Positions 43,874-52,761 of a DNA stretch of 64,000 nucleotides are shown piece by piece (position 1 is the first letter of the stretch; each line of letters begins with the position of its first letter). Under the pieces are notes generated by a model. It was given only the letters and a program-made list of their open reading frames with translations, did not search any database and was not told the DNA's origin. This DNA comes from Hyphomicrobiales bacterium. GTDB taxonomy: Bacteria > Pseudomonadota > Alphaproteobacteria > Rickettsiales > JACKKO01. The stretch covers positions 124,001 to 188,000 of the forward strand of contig JACKKO010000001.1 in the NCBI GenBank assembly GCA_024236395.1, read 5' to 3'. The position numbers and the translations under genes were made by a program.

Positions 43874-46741
43874 ATGACAAAAACAGCTTTTTCAACACTT
43901 CCACTCTATAGCGCCAACGCGGTCTATATTGCCGAGTTGTATGAACAATACCTGAATAATCCCGGTACGGTGAGTGACGACTGGCAGGAGTATTTTGCGT
44001 CGTTCTCCGGCGATGCTGATGCCGTGCGGAATGTGACGGGGCCGAGCTGGACGCGGGAGCGTTCACAGGTAGTCGGATATGCGCCCCCGGTGCTGGAACG
44101 ACGGAAAAGTGTAGGTGGCCGTCGGGCACAGGATAAAATCAAAAGTACCGAGCAACAGGCCAGCATGGATGCGATTCATGCCCATATGTTGATCCGGGCC
44201 TTCCGGGTGCGTGGTCACCTGATTGCCAATCTGGATCCGCTGGGGCTGGCGGTGCGCCAGAGCCACCCGGAGCTGGATCCGGCGCGCTACGGGTTTACCG
44301 AAAAGGAATATGACCGCGAAATTTTCCTCGGCGGCTGGCTGGGGCTGGAAAAAGCCACGCTGCGCCAGATACTCGATATTCTGCGGCAAACCTATTCGTC
44401 CAGCATTGGGCTGGAATATGTCCATATCCAGTCGCTGGAGAAGAAAGAATGGCTGGAAACCAAACTGGAAAGCAGCCGCTCACGGCCCTCTCTGAGTAAG
44501 GAAGAGCGTATTGAAATCCTGAAAAAACTGGTGGAAACCGAAGGGTTCGAGCAATTCCTGCACGTGAAATATCCGGGCACGAAACGCTTCTCCATTGAAG
44601 GGGCAGAAAGCCTGATGCCAGCGCTGGAAGCGGTGCTGGAAACCGGTGCTGGGATGGGCGTCAAGGAAATCGTCGTCGGGATGCCGCACCGTGGCCGCCT
44701 CAATGTACTGACGGCGTTTATGGGCAAACCCTATGACGCAATGCTCTCGGAATTCCAGGGCAATCTGGCAACGCCGGACTATATCAATACCTCCGGTGAC
44801 GTGAAATACCATCTCGGGAAATCATCGGATCGCGTGGCGAAGAACGGGCAGAAAGTTCACCTGTCACTAAACGCCAACCCGTCCCATTTGGAAGCGGTGA
44901 ACCCGGTAGTGGTGGGTAAGGTACGTGCTAAACAGGATCAGCACGGTGATACTGACCGTAGCAAGGTGGTGGGTATTCTGTTGCACGGCGATGCGGCCTT
45001 TTGCGGGCAAGGCATTGTGATGGAAACGCTGGCGTTTTCGGAACTGCCGGGGTACCGTGCCGGGGGGACGGTACATATTATCGTTAATAACCAGATTGGT
45101 TTTACCACCAGCCCGAAAGATGCGCACGTTTCGCCCTACCCGACGGACGTAGCAATGATGGTGCAATCGCCGATCTTCCACGTGAACGGGGATGACCCGG
45201 AAGCGGTGGTGCATGCGGCGCGTATCGCCACGGAATACCGCCAGACCTTCAAGCAGGATGTCTTCCTCGATATTTTCTGCTATCGCCGTCACGGGCACAA
45301 TGAAGGCGATGAGCCGATGTTCACCCAGCCGCTGATGTATGAAAAAATCCGGCAACATCCCACCCCGCGTGAGGTCTATGCCCGCCGGTTGATTGCCGAA
45401 GGTGTCATCACGCAGGAAGAATATGAGGCGATGAAAAATGATTTCCATCAGTTTATGGAGACCCAGATGGAATCCGCCATGGATTACAAGCCGGAAAAAG
45501 CCGACTGGCTGGAAGGTAAGTGGCAGGGGATTCGCCAGGCCGAGCAGGGGGTGAAACCGTCGGTAGAAACCGGGGTAAAGCTCAAGAAGCTGCAGGCACT
45601 GGGCAGTAAATTGTGCGAAGTACCGGAAGGGTTTACTCTCAATAACAAAGTGAAACGCCTGCTGGAACAGCGGCGCGCCATGGTGAATGGTGAAGAAGGG
45701 CTGGACTGGGCGATGGGTGAGCACCTAGCCTTTGCTTCTATCCTGGACGACGGGTATCCGATCCGGATTTCCGGTCAGGACGTGATTCGTGCCACTTTCT
45801 CGCAGCGTCATGCCGGGTTGTTTGATCAGAAGACCAATGAGGTACATTTCCCGCTCAATCACCTAAAGGAAGGCCAGAAGCGTATTGAGGCGCTCAATAG
45901 TAACCTTTCGGAATATGCGGTGCTGGGGTTTGAATATGGCTATAGCACCACCGAGCCGAATGCGCTGGTGCTGTGGGAAGCCCAGTTCGGGGATTTCTCC
46001 AATGGCGCGCAGATCATGATCGACCAGTTTATTGCCTCGGCGGAAGTCAAATGGCTGCGCATGAGCGGACTGGTGATGTTATTGCCGCATGGCTACGAAG
46101 GCCAGGGGCCGGAGCATAGCTCTGCGCGTCTGGAACGCTATCTGCAGCTTTGTGCGGAAGATAATCTGCAGGTGGCCAATTGCACCACCCCGGCAAACTA
46201 CTTCCATATTCTGCGCCGTCAGATGTGCCGGGATTTCCGGAAGCCGCTGGTGATGATGACACCCAAATCCCTGCTGCGTCATAAGCTGGCAAAGTCCGAT
46301 ATCAAGGAGCTGGATGCAGGCACGGAGTTCCAGAAGGTGATTCTGGAAACCGGTAAGCTGGTAGCCGACAGCAAGGTACGGAAACTCGTTATCTGCAGCG
46401 GGAAAGTTTATTACGACCTACTGGAAGCCCGGGAAGAGAAGAAGATCAACGATGTGGCGCTGATCCGTCTGGAACAATTCTACCCGTTCCCGGAAGCGGA
46501 ACTGGCAGAGCAGATCAAAAAATACAAAAATGCCGAGATTATCTGGTGTCAAGAAGAGCCTCAGAATATGGGAGGTTGGTATTTTGTAGACCGCCGCCTG
46601 GAAGGGGCGATCCGCAAGGCCGGAAACAAAACAGCACGTCCGGAGTATGTCGGGCGCCCGGAAGCGGCTTCCCCGGCGGCTGGGTATATGCGTATCCATA
46701 CCAAAGAACAAACCGCGCTCGTTAACGAAGCGCTTAAATAA
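43874..46741 (+). CDS. sucA: 2-oxoglutarate dehydrogenase E1
   Basis: 955-aa ThDP enzyme that decarboxylates 2-oxoglutarate and succinylates the lipoyl group of SucB. N-terminal E2-interacting peptide (YIAELYEQYLNNP), PHRGRLNVL, LHGDAAFCGQG..NNQIGFTT (ThDP motif), and C-terminal EEPQNMGGW. ATG 43874 is preferred to GTG 43838, whose AGGAA abuts it with no spacing. Confidence 0.97.
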   Translation: MTKTAFSTLPLYSANAVYIAELYEQYLNNPGTVSDDWQEYFASFSGDADAVRNVTGPSWTRERSQVVGYAPPVLERRKSVGGRRAQDKIKSTEQQASMDAIHAHMLIRAFRVRGHLIANLDPLGLAVRQSHPELDPARYGFTEKEYDREIFLGGWLGLEKATLRQILDILRQTYSSSIGLEYVHIQSLEKKEWLETKLESSRSRPSLSKEERIEILKKLVETEGFEQFLHVKYPGTKRFSIEGAESLMPALEAVLETGAGMGVKEIVVGMPHRGRLNVLTAFMGKPYDAMLSEFQGNLATPDYINTSGDVKYHLGKSSDRVAKNGQKVHLSLNANPSHLEAVNPVVVGKVRAKQDQHGDTDRSKVVGILLHGDAAFCGQGIVMETLAFSELPGYRAGGTVHIIVNNQIGFTTSPKDAHVSPYPTDVAMMVQSPIFHVNGDDPEAVVHAARIATEYRQTFKQDVFLDIFCYRRHGHNEGDEPMFTQPLMYEKIRQHPTPREVYARRLIAEGVITQEEYEAMKNDFHQFMETQMESAMDYKPEKADWLEGKWQGIRQAEQGVKPSVETGVKLKKLQALGSKLCEVPEGFTLNNKVKRLLEQRRAMVNGEEGLDWAMGEHLAFASILDDGYPIRISGQDVIRATFSQRHAGLFDQKTNEVHFPLNHLKEGQKRIEALNSNLSEYAVLGFEYGYSTTEPNALVLWEAQFGDFSNGAQIMIDQFIASAEVKWLRMSGLVMLLPHGYEGQGPEHSSARLERYLQLCAEDNLQVANCTTPANYFHILRRQMCRDFRKPLVMMTPKSLLRHKLAKSDIKELDAGTEFQKVILETGKLVADSKVRKLVICSGKVYYDLLEAREEKKINDVALIRLEQFYPFPEAELAEQIKKYKNAEIIWCQEEPQNMGGWYFVDRRLEGAIRKAGNKTARPEYVGRPEAASPAAGYMRIHTKEQTALVNEALK

Positions 46742-46770
46742 ACAACTAGTTAAACAGGAGACTAACAGCC

Positions 46771-47970
46771 ATGGCCAGTGATATTATCGTTCCGCAACTT
46801 GGGGAATCGGTCAGCGAGGCAACCGTTGCCAAATGGTATAAAAAAGAGGGAGACGCCGTTGCAAAAGACGAGCTTCTGGTAGAGCTGGAAACCGATAAGG
46901 TAACGCTGGAGGTCAATGCCCTGACATCTGGCGCGCTGAAGGAAATCAAAGCAAAAGAGGGCGATACGGTGGAAGTGGGTGCCGTGCTGGGAAGCATTGA
47001 AGAGGGTGCCAGCGGCAATGCCTCTGCATCTCCGGCCCTGGCGGTTTCTGCACCACAGCCTGCTGCACCGGCCAGTCCGGCTCCGGCAACGCCAAGTAGT
47101 GTGCCTGCCGCAGCGGGGAACATCGCGCAATCTGGCCCGGCTGCCCGTAAATTGGCATCGGAAACCGGTGTGGATACCGGCAGTATCCAGGGCAGTGGTA
47201 AGGATGGTCGCATTACCAAAGGGGATATTCTGCAGACGGTTGCGTCCGGTGGCACAGTTGCGCCGGTGAGCCCGCGGGAAGAGCGGGTACGCATGACAAA
47301 GCTGCGTAAGACGATTGCCACGCGTCTGAAGGATGCCCAGAACACGGCAGCTATTCTGACAACGTTTAATGAAATCGACATGACGAACGTGATTGCGCTG
47401 CGTAATGAATACAAAGACGCATTTGAAAAACGTCATGGCATCAAGCTGGGCTTTATGTCTTTCTTCCTGAAAGCAGCCATTGCCGCGCTGCAGGAAATCC
47501 CGGCGGTAAATGCGGAGATTGATGGTGATGATATCGTCTATAAGAACTATTACGATATCGGGGTGGCCGTAGGGACACCGCAGGGGCTTGTGGTGCCGGT
47601 GGTACGCAATGCCGACCAGCTGGATTTTGCCGGGATTGAAGGCACGATTGCCCAGTATGGCAAGAAAGCCCGTGATGGCAAGCTGACGATGAAAGAACTG
47701 ACCGGTGGCACGTTCACCATTTCCAATGGCGGGGTCTATGGTTCGCTGATGTCTACCCCCATCATCAATCCGCCCCAATCCGGGATTCTGGGGATGCATA
47801 AAACCATGGAACGTCCGGTGGCCATCAATGGGAAAGTGGAAATCCGCCCCATGATGTATATCGCGCTTTCCTATGACCACCGTATCATTGATGGGCGCGA
47901 GGCAGTAACCTTCCTCGTCCGGGTGAAGGAAACTATCGAAGACCCACGGCGGCTATTGCTGGGGATGTAA
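46771..47970 (+). CDS. sucB: 2-oxoglutarate dehydrogenase E2 (dihydrolipoyl succinyltransferase)
   Basis: 399 aa. One lipoyl domain with Lys43 in ETDKVTLEV, a Pro/Ala-rich linker, a peripheral-subunit-binding domain (AARKLASETGVD), and a catalytic domain with YDHRIIDGREAV (His-x-x-x-Asp). AGGAG upstream. Core of the complex with SucA and Lpd. Confidence 0.98.
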   Translation: MASDIIVPQLGESVSEATVAKWYKKEGDAVAKDELLVELETDKVTLEVNALTSGALKEIKAKEGDTVEVGAVLGSIEEGASGNASASPALAVSAPQPAAPASPAPATPSSVPAAAGNIAQSGPAARKLASETGVDTGSIQGSGKDGRITKGDILQTVASGGTVAPVSPREERVRMTKLRKTIATRLKDAQNTAAILTTFNEIDMTNVIALRNEYKDAFEKRHGIKLGFMSFFLKAAIAALQEIPAVNAEIDGDDIVYKNYYDIGVAVGTPQGLVVPVVRNADQLDFAGIEGTIAQYGKKARDGKLTMKELTGGTFTISNGGVYGSLMSTPIINPPQSGILGMHKTMERPVAINGKVEIRPMMYIALSYDHRIIDGREAVTFLVRVKETIEDPRRLLLGM

Positions 47971-47985
47971 GGAAAAGGAAGAATC

Positions 47986-49392
47986 ATGTCCGATCATTTT
48001 GATGTTGTAGTCATTGGGGGTGGTCCGGGGGGCTATGTGGCGGCGATTCGTGCCGCGCAGCTTGGTTTTAAGACGGCCTGTGTGGAAGAGCGCGGGGCGC
48101 TGGGGGGCACCTGCCTGAATGTGGGCTGTATCCCCTCCAAGGCGCTGCTTCACTCTTCGGAGCTATTTGAAGAACTCTCCCATGCCGAAGCGCACGGTAT
48201 CAAGGCCAGCGGCATTAAGCTGGACCTGAAAGCCATGCTGAAGCGCAAGGATGAGGTGGTGGAAGGACTAACCAAGGGGATCGAAGGCCTGTTTAAGAAG
48301 AACAAAGTAGAATATATCAAGGGTCATGGCATCGTGATGGGCAAAGGCGAAGTAGCAGTGAAGCCCTCGGGTAAGGAAGCCCCGCATTCGCTGAAAGCCA
48401 AGCATATTATTATCGCCACCGGGTCGTCCGTCATTGACCTGCCAGGGGTGAAAATTGATGAAAAGCAGATTGTCTCCTCCACCGGCGCGCTTTCTTTATC
48501 CAAAGTACCGGGAAAGCTGGTGGTAATTGGTGGCGGGGTGATCGGCCTGGAGCTGGGTTCGGTCTGGCGTCGTCTGGGGGCGGAGGTGGAAGTGGTGGAA
48601 TTCCTCGACCATATTACGCCCGGCCAGGACGCGGAAATCAGCCGCCAATTCCAGAAGATACTGGAAAAACAGGGGATCACATTCCGCTTAGGCACCAAAG
48701 TCACTGGCGCCAAGATAAGCGCTAAAGGTGTTGCCTTAACGGTTGAGCCTGCCAAGGGCGGTAAGGAAGAGACGATTTCTGGTGATGTGGTACTGGTCTG
48801 TATTGGCCGTAAACCAAATACGGCTAATCTGGGGCTTGCCGAAGCCGGGGTAAAAACCGATGAACGGGGCCGAGTTGCCGTGGATGCACATTACCGTACC
48901 AATGTAGAAGGTATTTACGCGATTGGAGATGTGATCCCCGGGCCAATGCTGGCGCATAAGGCCGAAGAAGATGGGGTAGCCTGTGTGGAAGGCATTGCCG
49001 GGCAAAAGCCGCATGTGGATTACGGACTGGTGCCGGGGGTAATCTATACCTACCCGGAAGTAGCCAGCGTGGGCAAAACCGAAGAACAACTCAAGGCGGA
49101 TGGCCGGGCGTATAATGTGGGGAAATTTCCCTTCCTGGCGAATAGCCGTGCCCGCGCTGTGGGTAAAAGCGAAGGGTTTGTGAAGATTCTGGCCGATAAA
49201 GCAACCGATCAGGTGCTGGGGGTGCATATCATTGGTCCACAGGCGGGTACGATGATTGCGGAAGTGGTGACGGCAATGGAATTTTCCGCTTCAGCGGAGG
49301 ATATTGCCCGTATTTGCCATTCACATCCGGATCTCAATGAAGCAATAAAAGAAGCGGCGCTGGCAGTAGCCGGACGGGCAATTCATATTTAA
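47986..49392 (+). CDS. lpd: Dihydrolipoyl dehydrogenase (E3)
   Basis: 468-aa FAD enzyme that reoxidises the lipoyl group. FAD motif VVIGGGPGGYVAA, redox pair Cys43/Cys48 in GGTCLNVGCIPSK, NAD motif IGGGVIGLELG, and C-terminal HSHPDLNEA with the active-site His. Follows sucB by 15 bp; a strong hairpin terminator lies just after. Confidence 0.98.
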   Translation: MSDHFDVVVIGGGPGGYVAAIRAAQLGFKTACVEERGALGGTCLNVGCIPSKALLHSSELFEELSHAEAHGIKASGIKLDLKAMLKRKDEVVEGLTKGIEGLFKKNKVEYIKGHGIVMGKGEVAVKPSGKEAPHSLKAKHIIIATGSSVIDLPGVKIDEKQIVSSTGALSLSKVPGKLVVIGGGVIGLELGSVWRRLGAEVEVVEFLDHITPGQDAEISRQFQKILEKQGITFRLGTKVTGAKISAKGVALTVEPAKGGKEETISGDVVLVCIGRKPNTANLGLAEAGVKTDERGRVAVDAHYRTNVEGIYAIGDVIPGPMLAHKAEEDGVACVEGIAGQKPHVDYGLVPGVIYTYPEVASVGKTEEQLKADGRAYNVGKFPFLANSRARAVGKSEGFVKILADKATDQVLGVHIIGPQAGTMIAEVVTAMEFSASAEDIARICHSHPDLNEAIKEAALAVAGRAIHI

Positions 49393-49408
49393 CAGACATA
49401 AGATTATT

Positions 49409-49440
49409 AAAAAAGGGATGGCTTTCACCATCCCTTTTTT
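49409..49440. terminator. Bidirectional terminator between lpd and the first pilin gene
   Basis: Stem AAAAAAGGGATGG / CCATCCCTTTTTT with loop CTTTCA; A and T tracts on either side make it work in both directions. An exact copy lies at 49913-49944. Confidence 0.85.
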
Positions 49441-49460
49441 GTTTAGACTAATGTAAAATC

Positions 49461-49793
49461 CTAGGTGGTGCAACCGGCAGCGGAAGAATCCACCGTACCG
49501 ACGATGCTGGCAGCACCGAAGATAGCGGCGATTCCGACGGCGACCATCACGGCGAGACCCCAGTTGACCTTACCGAAGAAGGCGCCGACGCCGAGAATAA
49601 ACACGGCGAGCGTGGCGATCGCGGCACCGACGTTACCAGTCAGGTTGCCGATCACATTACACAGACCACCACCAATAATAGCATTTAAGCCATCATTGCC
49701 AACCGAGGGGTTACTGTTATAGCGGAAGCTATTTCCGGCAATATTATTACTAACAATTGCCAGAATCCCCAATGTAAACCAATGTTTGTTCAT
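49461..49793 (-). CDS. VirB2/TrbC-like pilin paralogue 1, altered signal peptide
   Basis: 110 aa. The mature part has two hydrophobic helices (GAAIATLAVFILGVGAFFGK, LAVMVAVGIAAIFGA) as in VirB2/TrbC T4SS pilins. Compared with paralogue 2, one extra base near 49756 and one missing base near 49704 put ~17 codons out of frame, turning the hydrophobic signal peptide core and cleavage site into polar text (NNIAGNSFRYN). Secretion may be lost or changed. Reverse strand, ends at the terminator. Confidence 0.75.
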   Translation of the reverse strand: MNKHWFTLGILAIVSNNIAGNSFRYNSNPSVGNDGLNAIIGGGLCNVIGNLTGNVGAAIATLAVFILGVGAFFGKVNWGLAVMVAVGIAAIFGAASIVGTVDSSAAGCTT

Positions 49794-49912
49794 ATATCCT
49801 CTCAGTTACGTTTTGTTGTTTTGATTTAGAGATCATTCCTGACCTCTCAGTGCTAAGGCTATCATAAAGATGTACAGATTTATGACGAGAGAGCGGACGG
49901 TAGTGTGTCATT

Positions 49913-49944
49913 AAAAAAGGGATGGCTTTCACCATCCCTTTTTT
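49913..49944. terminator. Second copy of the hairpin terminator
   Basis: Identical to 49409-49440; sits between pilin paralogues 1 and 2, terminating paralogue 2. Confidence 0.85.
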
Positions 49945-49964
49945 GTTTAGACTAATGTAAAATC

Positions 49965-50297
49965 CTAGGTGGTACAACCGCCAGCGCTTTGGTCCACCGT
50001 ACCGACGATGCTGGCAGCACCGAAGATAGCGGCGATTCCGACGGCGACCATCACGGCGAGACCCCAGTTGACCTTACCGAAGAAGGCGCCGACGCCGAGA
50101 ATAAACACGGCGAGCGTGGCGATCGCGGCACCGACGTTACCAGTCAGGTTGCTAATTACGTTACACAGACCACCACCGACAACAGCGTTCAGAGCGTTGT
50201 TACCAGTCGGAGGGGTTACTGTTGTAGCGGAAGCCATTTCCGGCAATATTGTTACTAACAGTGCCAGAATCCCCAATGTAAACCAATGTTTGTTCAT
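49965..50297 (-). CDS. VirB2/TrbC-like pilin paralogue 2
   Basis: 110 aa. Intact signal peptide (LGILALLVTILPEMASA, cleavage before TTVTPP), then a short loop and two hydrophobic helices with GKVNWG between them, the VirB2 hairpin. Ends with a single Cys (GGCTT). Reference copy for the duplication. Expected to be an envelope pilin of a type IV secretion system, whose other genes are not in the window. Confidence 0.82.
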   Translation of the reverse strand: MNKHWFTLGILALLVTILPEMASATTVTPPTGNNALNAVVGGGLCNVISNLTGNVGAAIATLAVFILGVGAFFGKVNWGLAVMVAVGIAAIFGAASIVGTVDQSAGGCTT

Positions 50298-50424
50298 ACT
50301 ATTATCCTCTCTCGATTTACGTTTTGTTGTTTAATTTAGAGATCATTCCTGACCTCTCAGTATTAAAACTATCACAGAAATGTTACAGAAATGTTACAGA
50401 GAAAGAACTCTATATTATAATAGA

Positions 50425-50880
50425 TTACGTGCCACCGCCGCCGCTAAAAAGGCCACCAATAGCGGAACCAATTTCAGTACAGCTTGGAAGACCGCTTATC
50501 CCGGAAAGGCTGCTTAATGTACTGCAGACACCCATTGCAAAACAGCGTGTTTCCACGGCATTGCCGGGCAGGGCATTTAGAAGCATATCCAGAATACCAC
50601 CAGAAAACATGGAAACAATTTCCATGGCACCAAACAGGATTAATATCCCTGCAGCGACGGTGACAGCAAATCCCCAACTGATTTTGCCAAAGAATGCGCT
50701 CACGCCAAGAATGATCACAGCCAGGCTTGCTAATGCCTTACCAATAGTTCCCTGCAAGGCAAACACAACCTTACACAGCGCCCAACCTACTTCAATTTCA
50801 AATCCGGAAAGTAAGGCATACGAAGGAGAAGACACTGCGAACAGTGCCACAATACAGAAAACTAAACCATAAAAACGCAT
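50425..50880 (-). CDS. VirB2/TrbC-like pilin paralogue 3 with C-terminal extension
   Basis: 151 aa. Signal peptide MRFYGLVFCIVALFAVSSPSYA, two hydrophobic helices (KALASLAVIILGVSAFFGK, FAVTVAAGILILFGA), then an extra ~50 residues with three Cys and a Gly-rich end. ATG 50880 has GGAGG 5 bases upstream. More divergent than paralogues 1 and 2. Confidence 0.78.
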   Translation of the reverse strand: MRFYGLVFCIVALFAVSSPSYALLSGFEIEVGWALCKVVFALQGTIGKALASLAVIILGVSAFFGKISWGFAVTVAAGILILFGAMEIVSMFSGGILDMLLNALPGNAVETRCFAMGVCSTLSSLSGISGLPSCTEIGSAIGGLFSGGGGT

Positions 50881-50951
50881 CAATGCCTCCAGCCTCTCTG
50901 ATTTATTGTATCACAGAAATGTTAATATTTCGTGAAGAAAGCAGGGGTATA

Positions 50952-51380
50952 TCAAAAAGCAGAACCAAAACCTTCACTGCTATTAACAGATCCATCTAAA
51001 TTATAATGGGCACATCCGGGCCGCGTTTCGCTGTCACCAAACTCATTGCCGATTACGACGGCACCAAAAATAGCGGCGATCGCTGCGGATATGAGAACAG
51101 TTTGCTGCCAGGTCACTTTCCCCAGCAATGCACCAAACCCCAGAATCAATACGCCAAACGCCGCCAGTGCGCCACCAACCTTGCCATAACTGACGGTATT
51201 AATCATCCGGCACATATTGCCGCCAATTTTATCATCCACGCCTTTCAATCCTGTCATATTTTGTAACAAATCCGCAACGTCATTGGTGGTAATAGTAATA
51301 GCCCAGCCATTCTGCGGGAATAATATGTAAATAAGGCAGAATAACCCAACCAGAATAGGAATGGTTTGCCGAAAGCGCAT
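50952..51380 (-). CDS. VirB2/TrbC-like pilin paralogue 4
   Basis: 142 aa. Signal peptide ends NGWA; two hydrophobic helices (GGALAAFGVLILGFGALLGK, TVLISAAIAAIFGAVVI) flank GKVTW, as in the other three. The C-terminal tail is polar with one Cys. AAGGAG precedes the start. Most upstream member of the array; RidA-like gene diverges from it. Confidence 0.78.
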   Translation of the reverse strand: MRFRQTIPILVGLFCLIYILFPQNGWAITITTNDVADLLQNMTGLKGVDDKIGGNMCRMINTVSYGKVGGALAAFGVLILGFGALLGKVTWQQTVLISAAIAAIFGAVVIGNEFGDSETRPGCAHYNLDGSVNSSEGFGSAF

Positions 51381-51487
51381 GTTGAGAAACTCCTTTGTTT
51401 ACTCGGAATTTATATTAAATTATACCATAACTACGCGAAACATAGAAATGCTTTATCATTAGCAGTGATAGGCAGAGGGGGAAACTA

Positions 51488-51955
51488 ATGGGTGCAGAGG
51501 CAACGCTTGAGAAATTGGGAATTATTTTGCCAGAGGGAGCGGCTCCGGCGGCGCTTTATGTCCCCTATACGGCCACAGATTCCACGCTTTACATTTCCGG
51601 GCAACTGCCGCTCAAAGAAGGGAAACCATTGGTTACCGGGAAACTGGGTGATACGGTGACCATAGAGCAGGGCCAGGCTGCGGCACGTCAGTGTGCTATT
51701 AATATTCTGGCGCAGGCCCGTGCCGGTGCAGGAGGAAATCTGGACAGGATTAAACGCTTGCTCAAGCTGGAGATTCTGGTCAGTTGTGTGCCGGATTTCT
51801 CCGAGCCGCATGTCGTAGCAAATGGCGCATCGCAAGTAATGCTGGATGTTTTTGGGCCAGAGATCGGTAGCCATGCCCGTGTTGCCTACGGGGTCTGTAC
51901 ATTGCCGTTGAATGTGGCGGTGGAGGTGGCTGCTACATTTGATCTAGCAGCGTAG
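51488..51955 (+). CDS. RidA/YjgF-family protein
   Basis: 155 aa, with STLYISGQLP and ARAGAGGNLDRIKRLLKLEILVSC, typical of the longer YjgF subgroup with the chorismate-mutase-like fold. RidA proteins hydrolyse reactive enamines/imines; this subgroup's substrate is not known. GAGGGGG precedes the ATG. TraX-like gene starts 2 bp after its stop. Confidence 0.88.
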   Translation: MGAEATLEKLGIILPEGAAPAALYVPYTATDSTLYISGQLPLKEGKPLVTGKLGDTVTIEQGQAAARQCAINILAQARAGAGGNLDRIKRLLKLEILVSCVPDFSEPHVVANGASQVMLDVFGPEIGSHARVAYGVCTLPLNVAVEVAATFDLAA

Positions 51956-51956
51956 C

Positions 51957-52697
51957 ATGCTGAATGCGGTCCGTTATTCTCGCTATGGGCCGCTGAACCG
52001 TTACGACTTAATAAAAGTGCTGGCGATTACTACCATGGTAATCGACCATATCGGGCACTTCTTTTTTCCCGAAATGACCACATTGCGTGCGGTTGGGCGT
52101 ATGGCTTTTCCCTGTTTCCTGTTCCTGGTTGGCTGGTCAGGGCGCTGGAAAGTGACCAGTGAGTTGCTGATTATGGCCTGCTTCTTTGAATGGGCGCGCT
52201 ACATGCTAGGCTATGGCCTGGCACCGTTAAATATTCTGTGGAGTATCATTATTGTGCGCTGGTGCATGGCGGTATTAGAGCGCTGGCAGTGGCTGGACGA
52301 CCATGCCTGGGGAGTATTCCTGCTTGGTGTAATCTGGTGGTACCCGGCAAATATTGTGCTGGAATATGGCTCATTGGGGCTGCTGTTCGCGCTTGCAGGC
52401 TATTATGTGCGAAAATATAAAAATAATGCACGTACCCGTGAGTTAATGGTTTCTGTTTATGGGTTTTATCTGCTGATAACGCTGATGTTTTATCGTTATG
52501 CTGTTTACGATATTGTGCTTATTTTTATGGAGGCTATGCTGCTAACAGCGATTTTCCTACGGTTTTCTGTTACAAAGATTGTACTTCCGAGCCCGGCAGC
52601 GGCCTATATGCTGATGTGGACCGGCCGGAACTCGCTATATATATATATAGTTCACTTCCTTATCTTCCAGTACTTAAGAAGATACATTTTTAACTAA
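51957..52697 (+). CDS. TraX-like membrane acetyltransferase
   Basis: 246 aa, about eight membrane segments. N-terminal 'RYDLIKVLAITTMVIDHIGHFFFP' and RAVGRMAFPCFLFLVG match TraX, the F-plasmid protein that N-acetylates pilin. Near the four VirB2-like pilin genes it might modify them, though TraX homologues also occur alone on chromosomes. Coupled to the RidA-like gene. Confidence 0.85.
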   Translation: MLNAVRYSRYGPLNRYDLIKVLAITTMVIDHIGHFFFPEMTTLRAVGRMAFPCFLFLVGWSGRWKVTSELLIMACFFEWARYMLGYGLAPLNILWSIIIVRWCMAVLERWQWLDDHAWGVFLLGVIWWYPANIVLEYGSLGLLFALAGYYVRKYKNNARTRELMVSVYGFYLLITLMFYRYAVYDIVLIFMEAMLLTAIFLRFSVTKIVLPSPAAAYMLMWTGRNSLYIYIVHFLIFQYLRRYIFN

Positions 52698-52761
52698 TTT
52701 GTTTAAAATATTCATATTTATTTCATATTCATGCGCTACACTATTGTTTGAGGGAAGTAGC

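Larger units (their letters stand above)
49409..50340. repeat. 504-bp tandem duplication carrying a pilin gene, promoter and terminator
   Basis: Corresponding positions are offset by exactly 504 bp. The terminator hairpin and 160 bp of coding sequence (49489-49648 and 49993-50152) are identical; the 5' coding end, the last few codons and the upstream region have diverged. A recent duplication is the simplest explanation. Confidence 0.88.

Noticed and set aside
46762..47880. 372-codon reverse frame over sucB
   Set aside because: Antisense shadow of a strongly conserved gene, no domain seen.
49461..51380. A complete type IV secretion locus
   Set aside because: Only pilin-like genes are present; no VirB3-VirB11 or VirD4 homologue was seen in the window.
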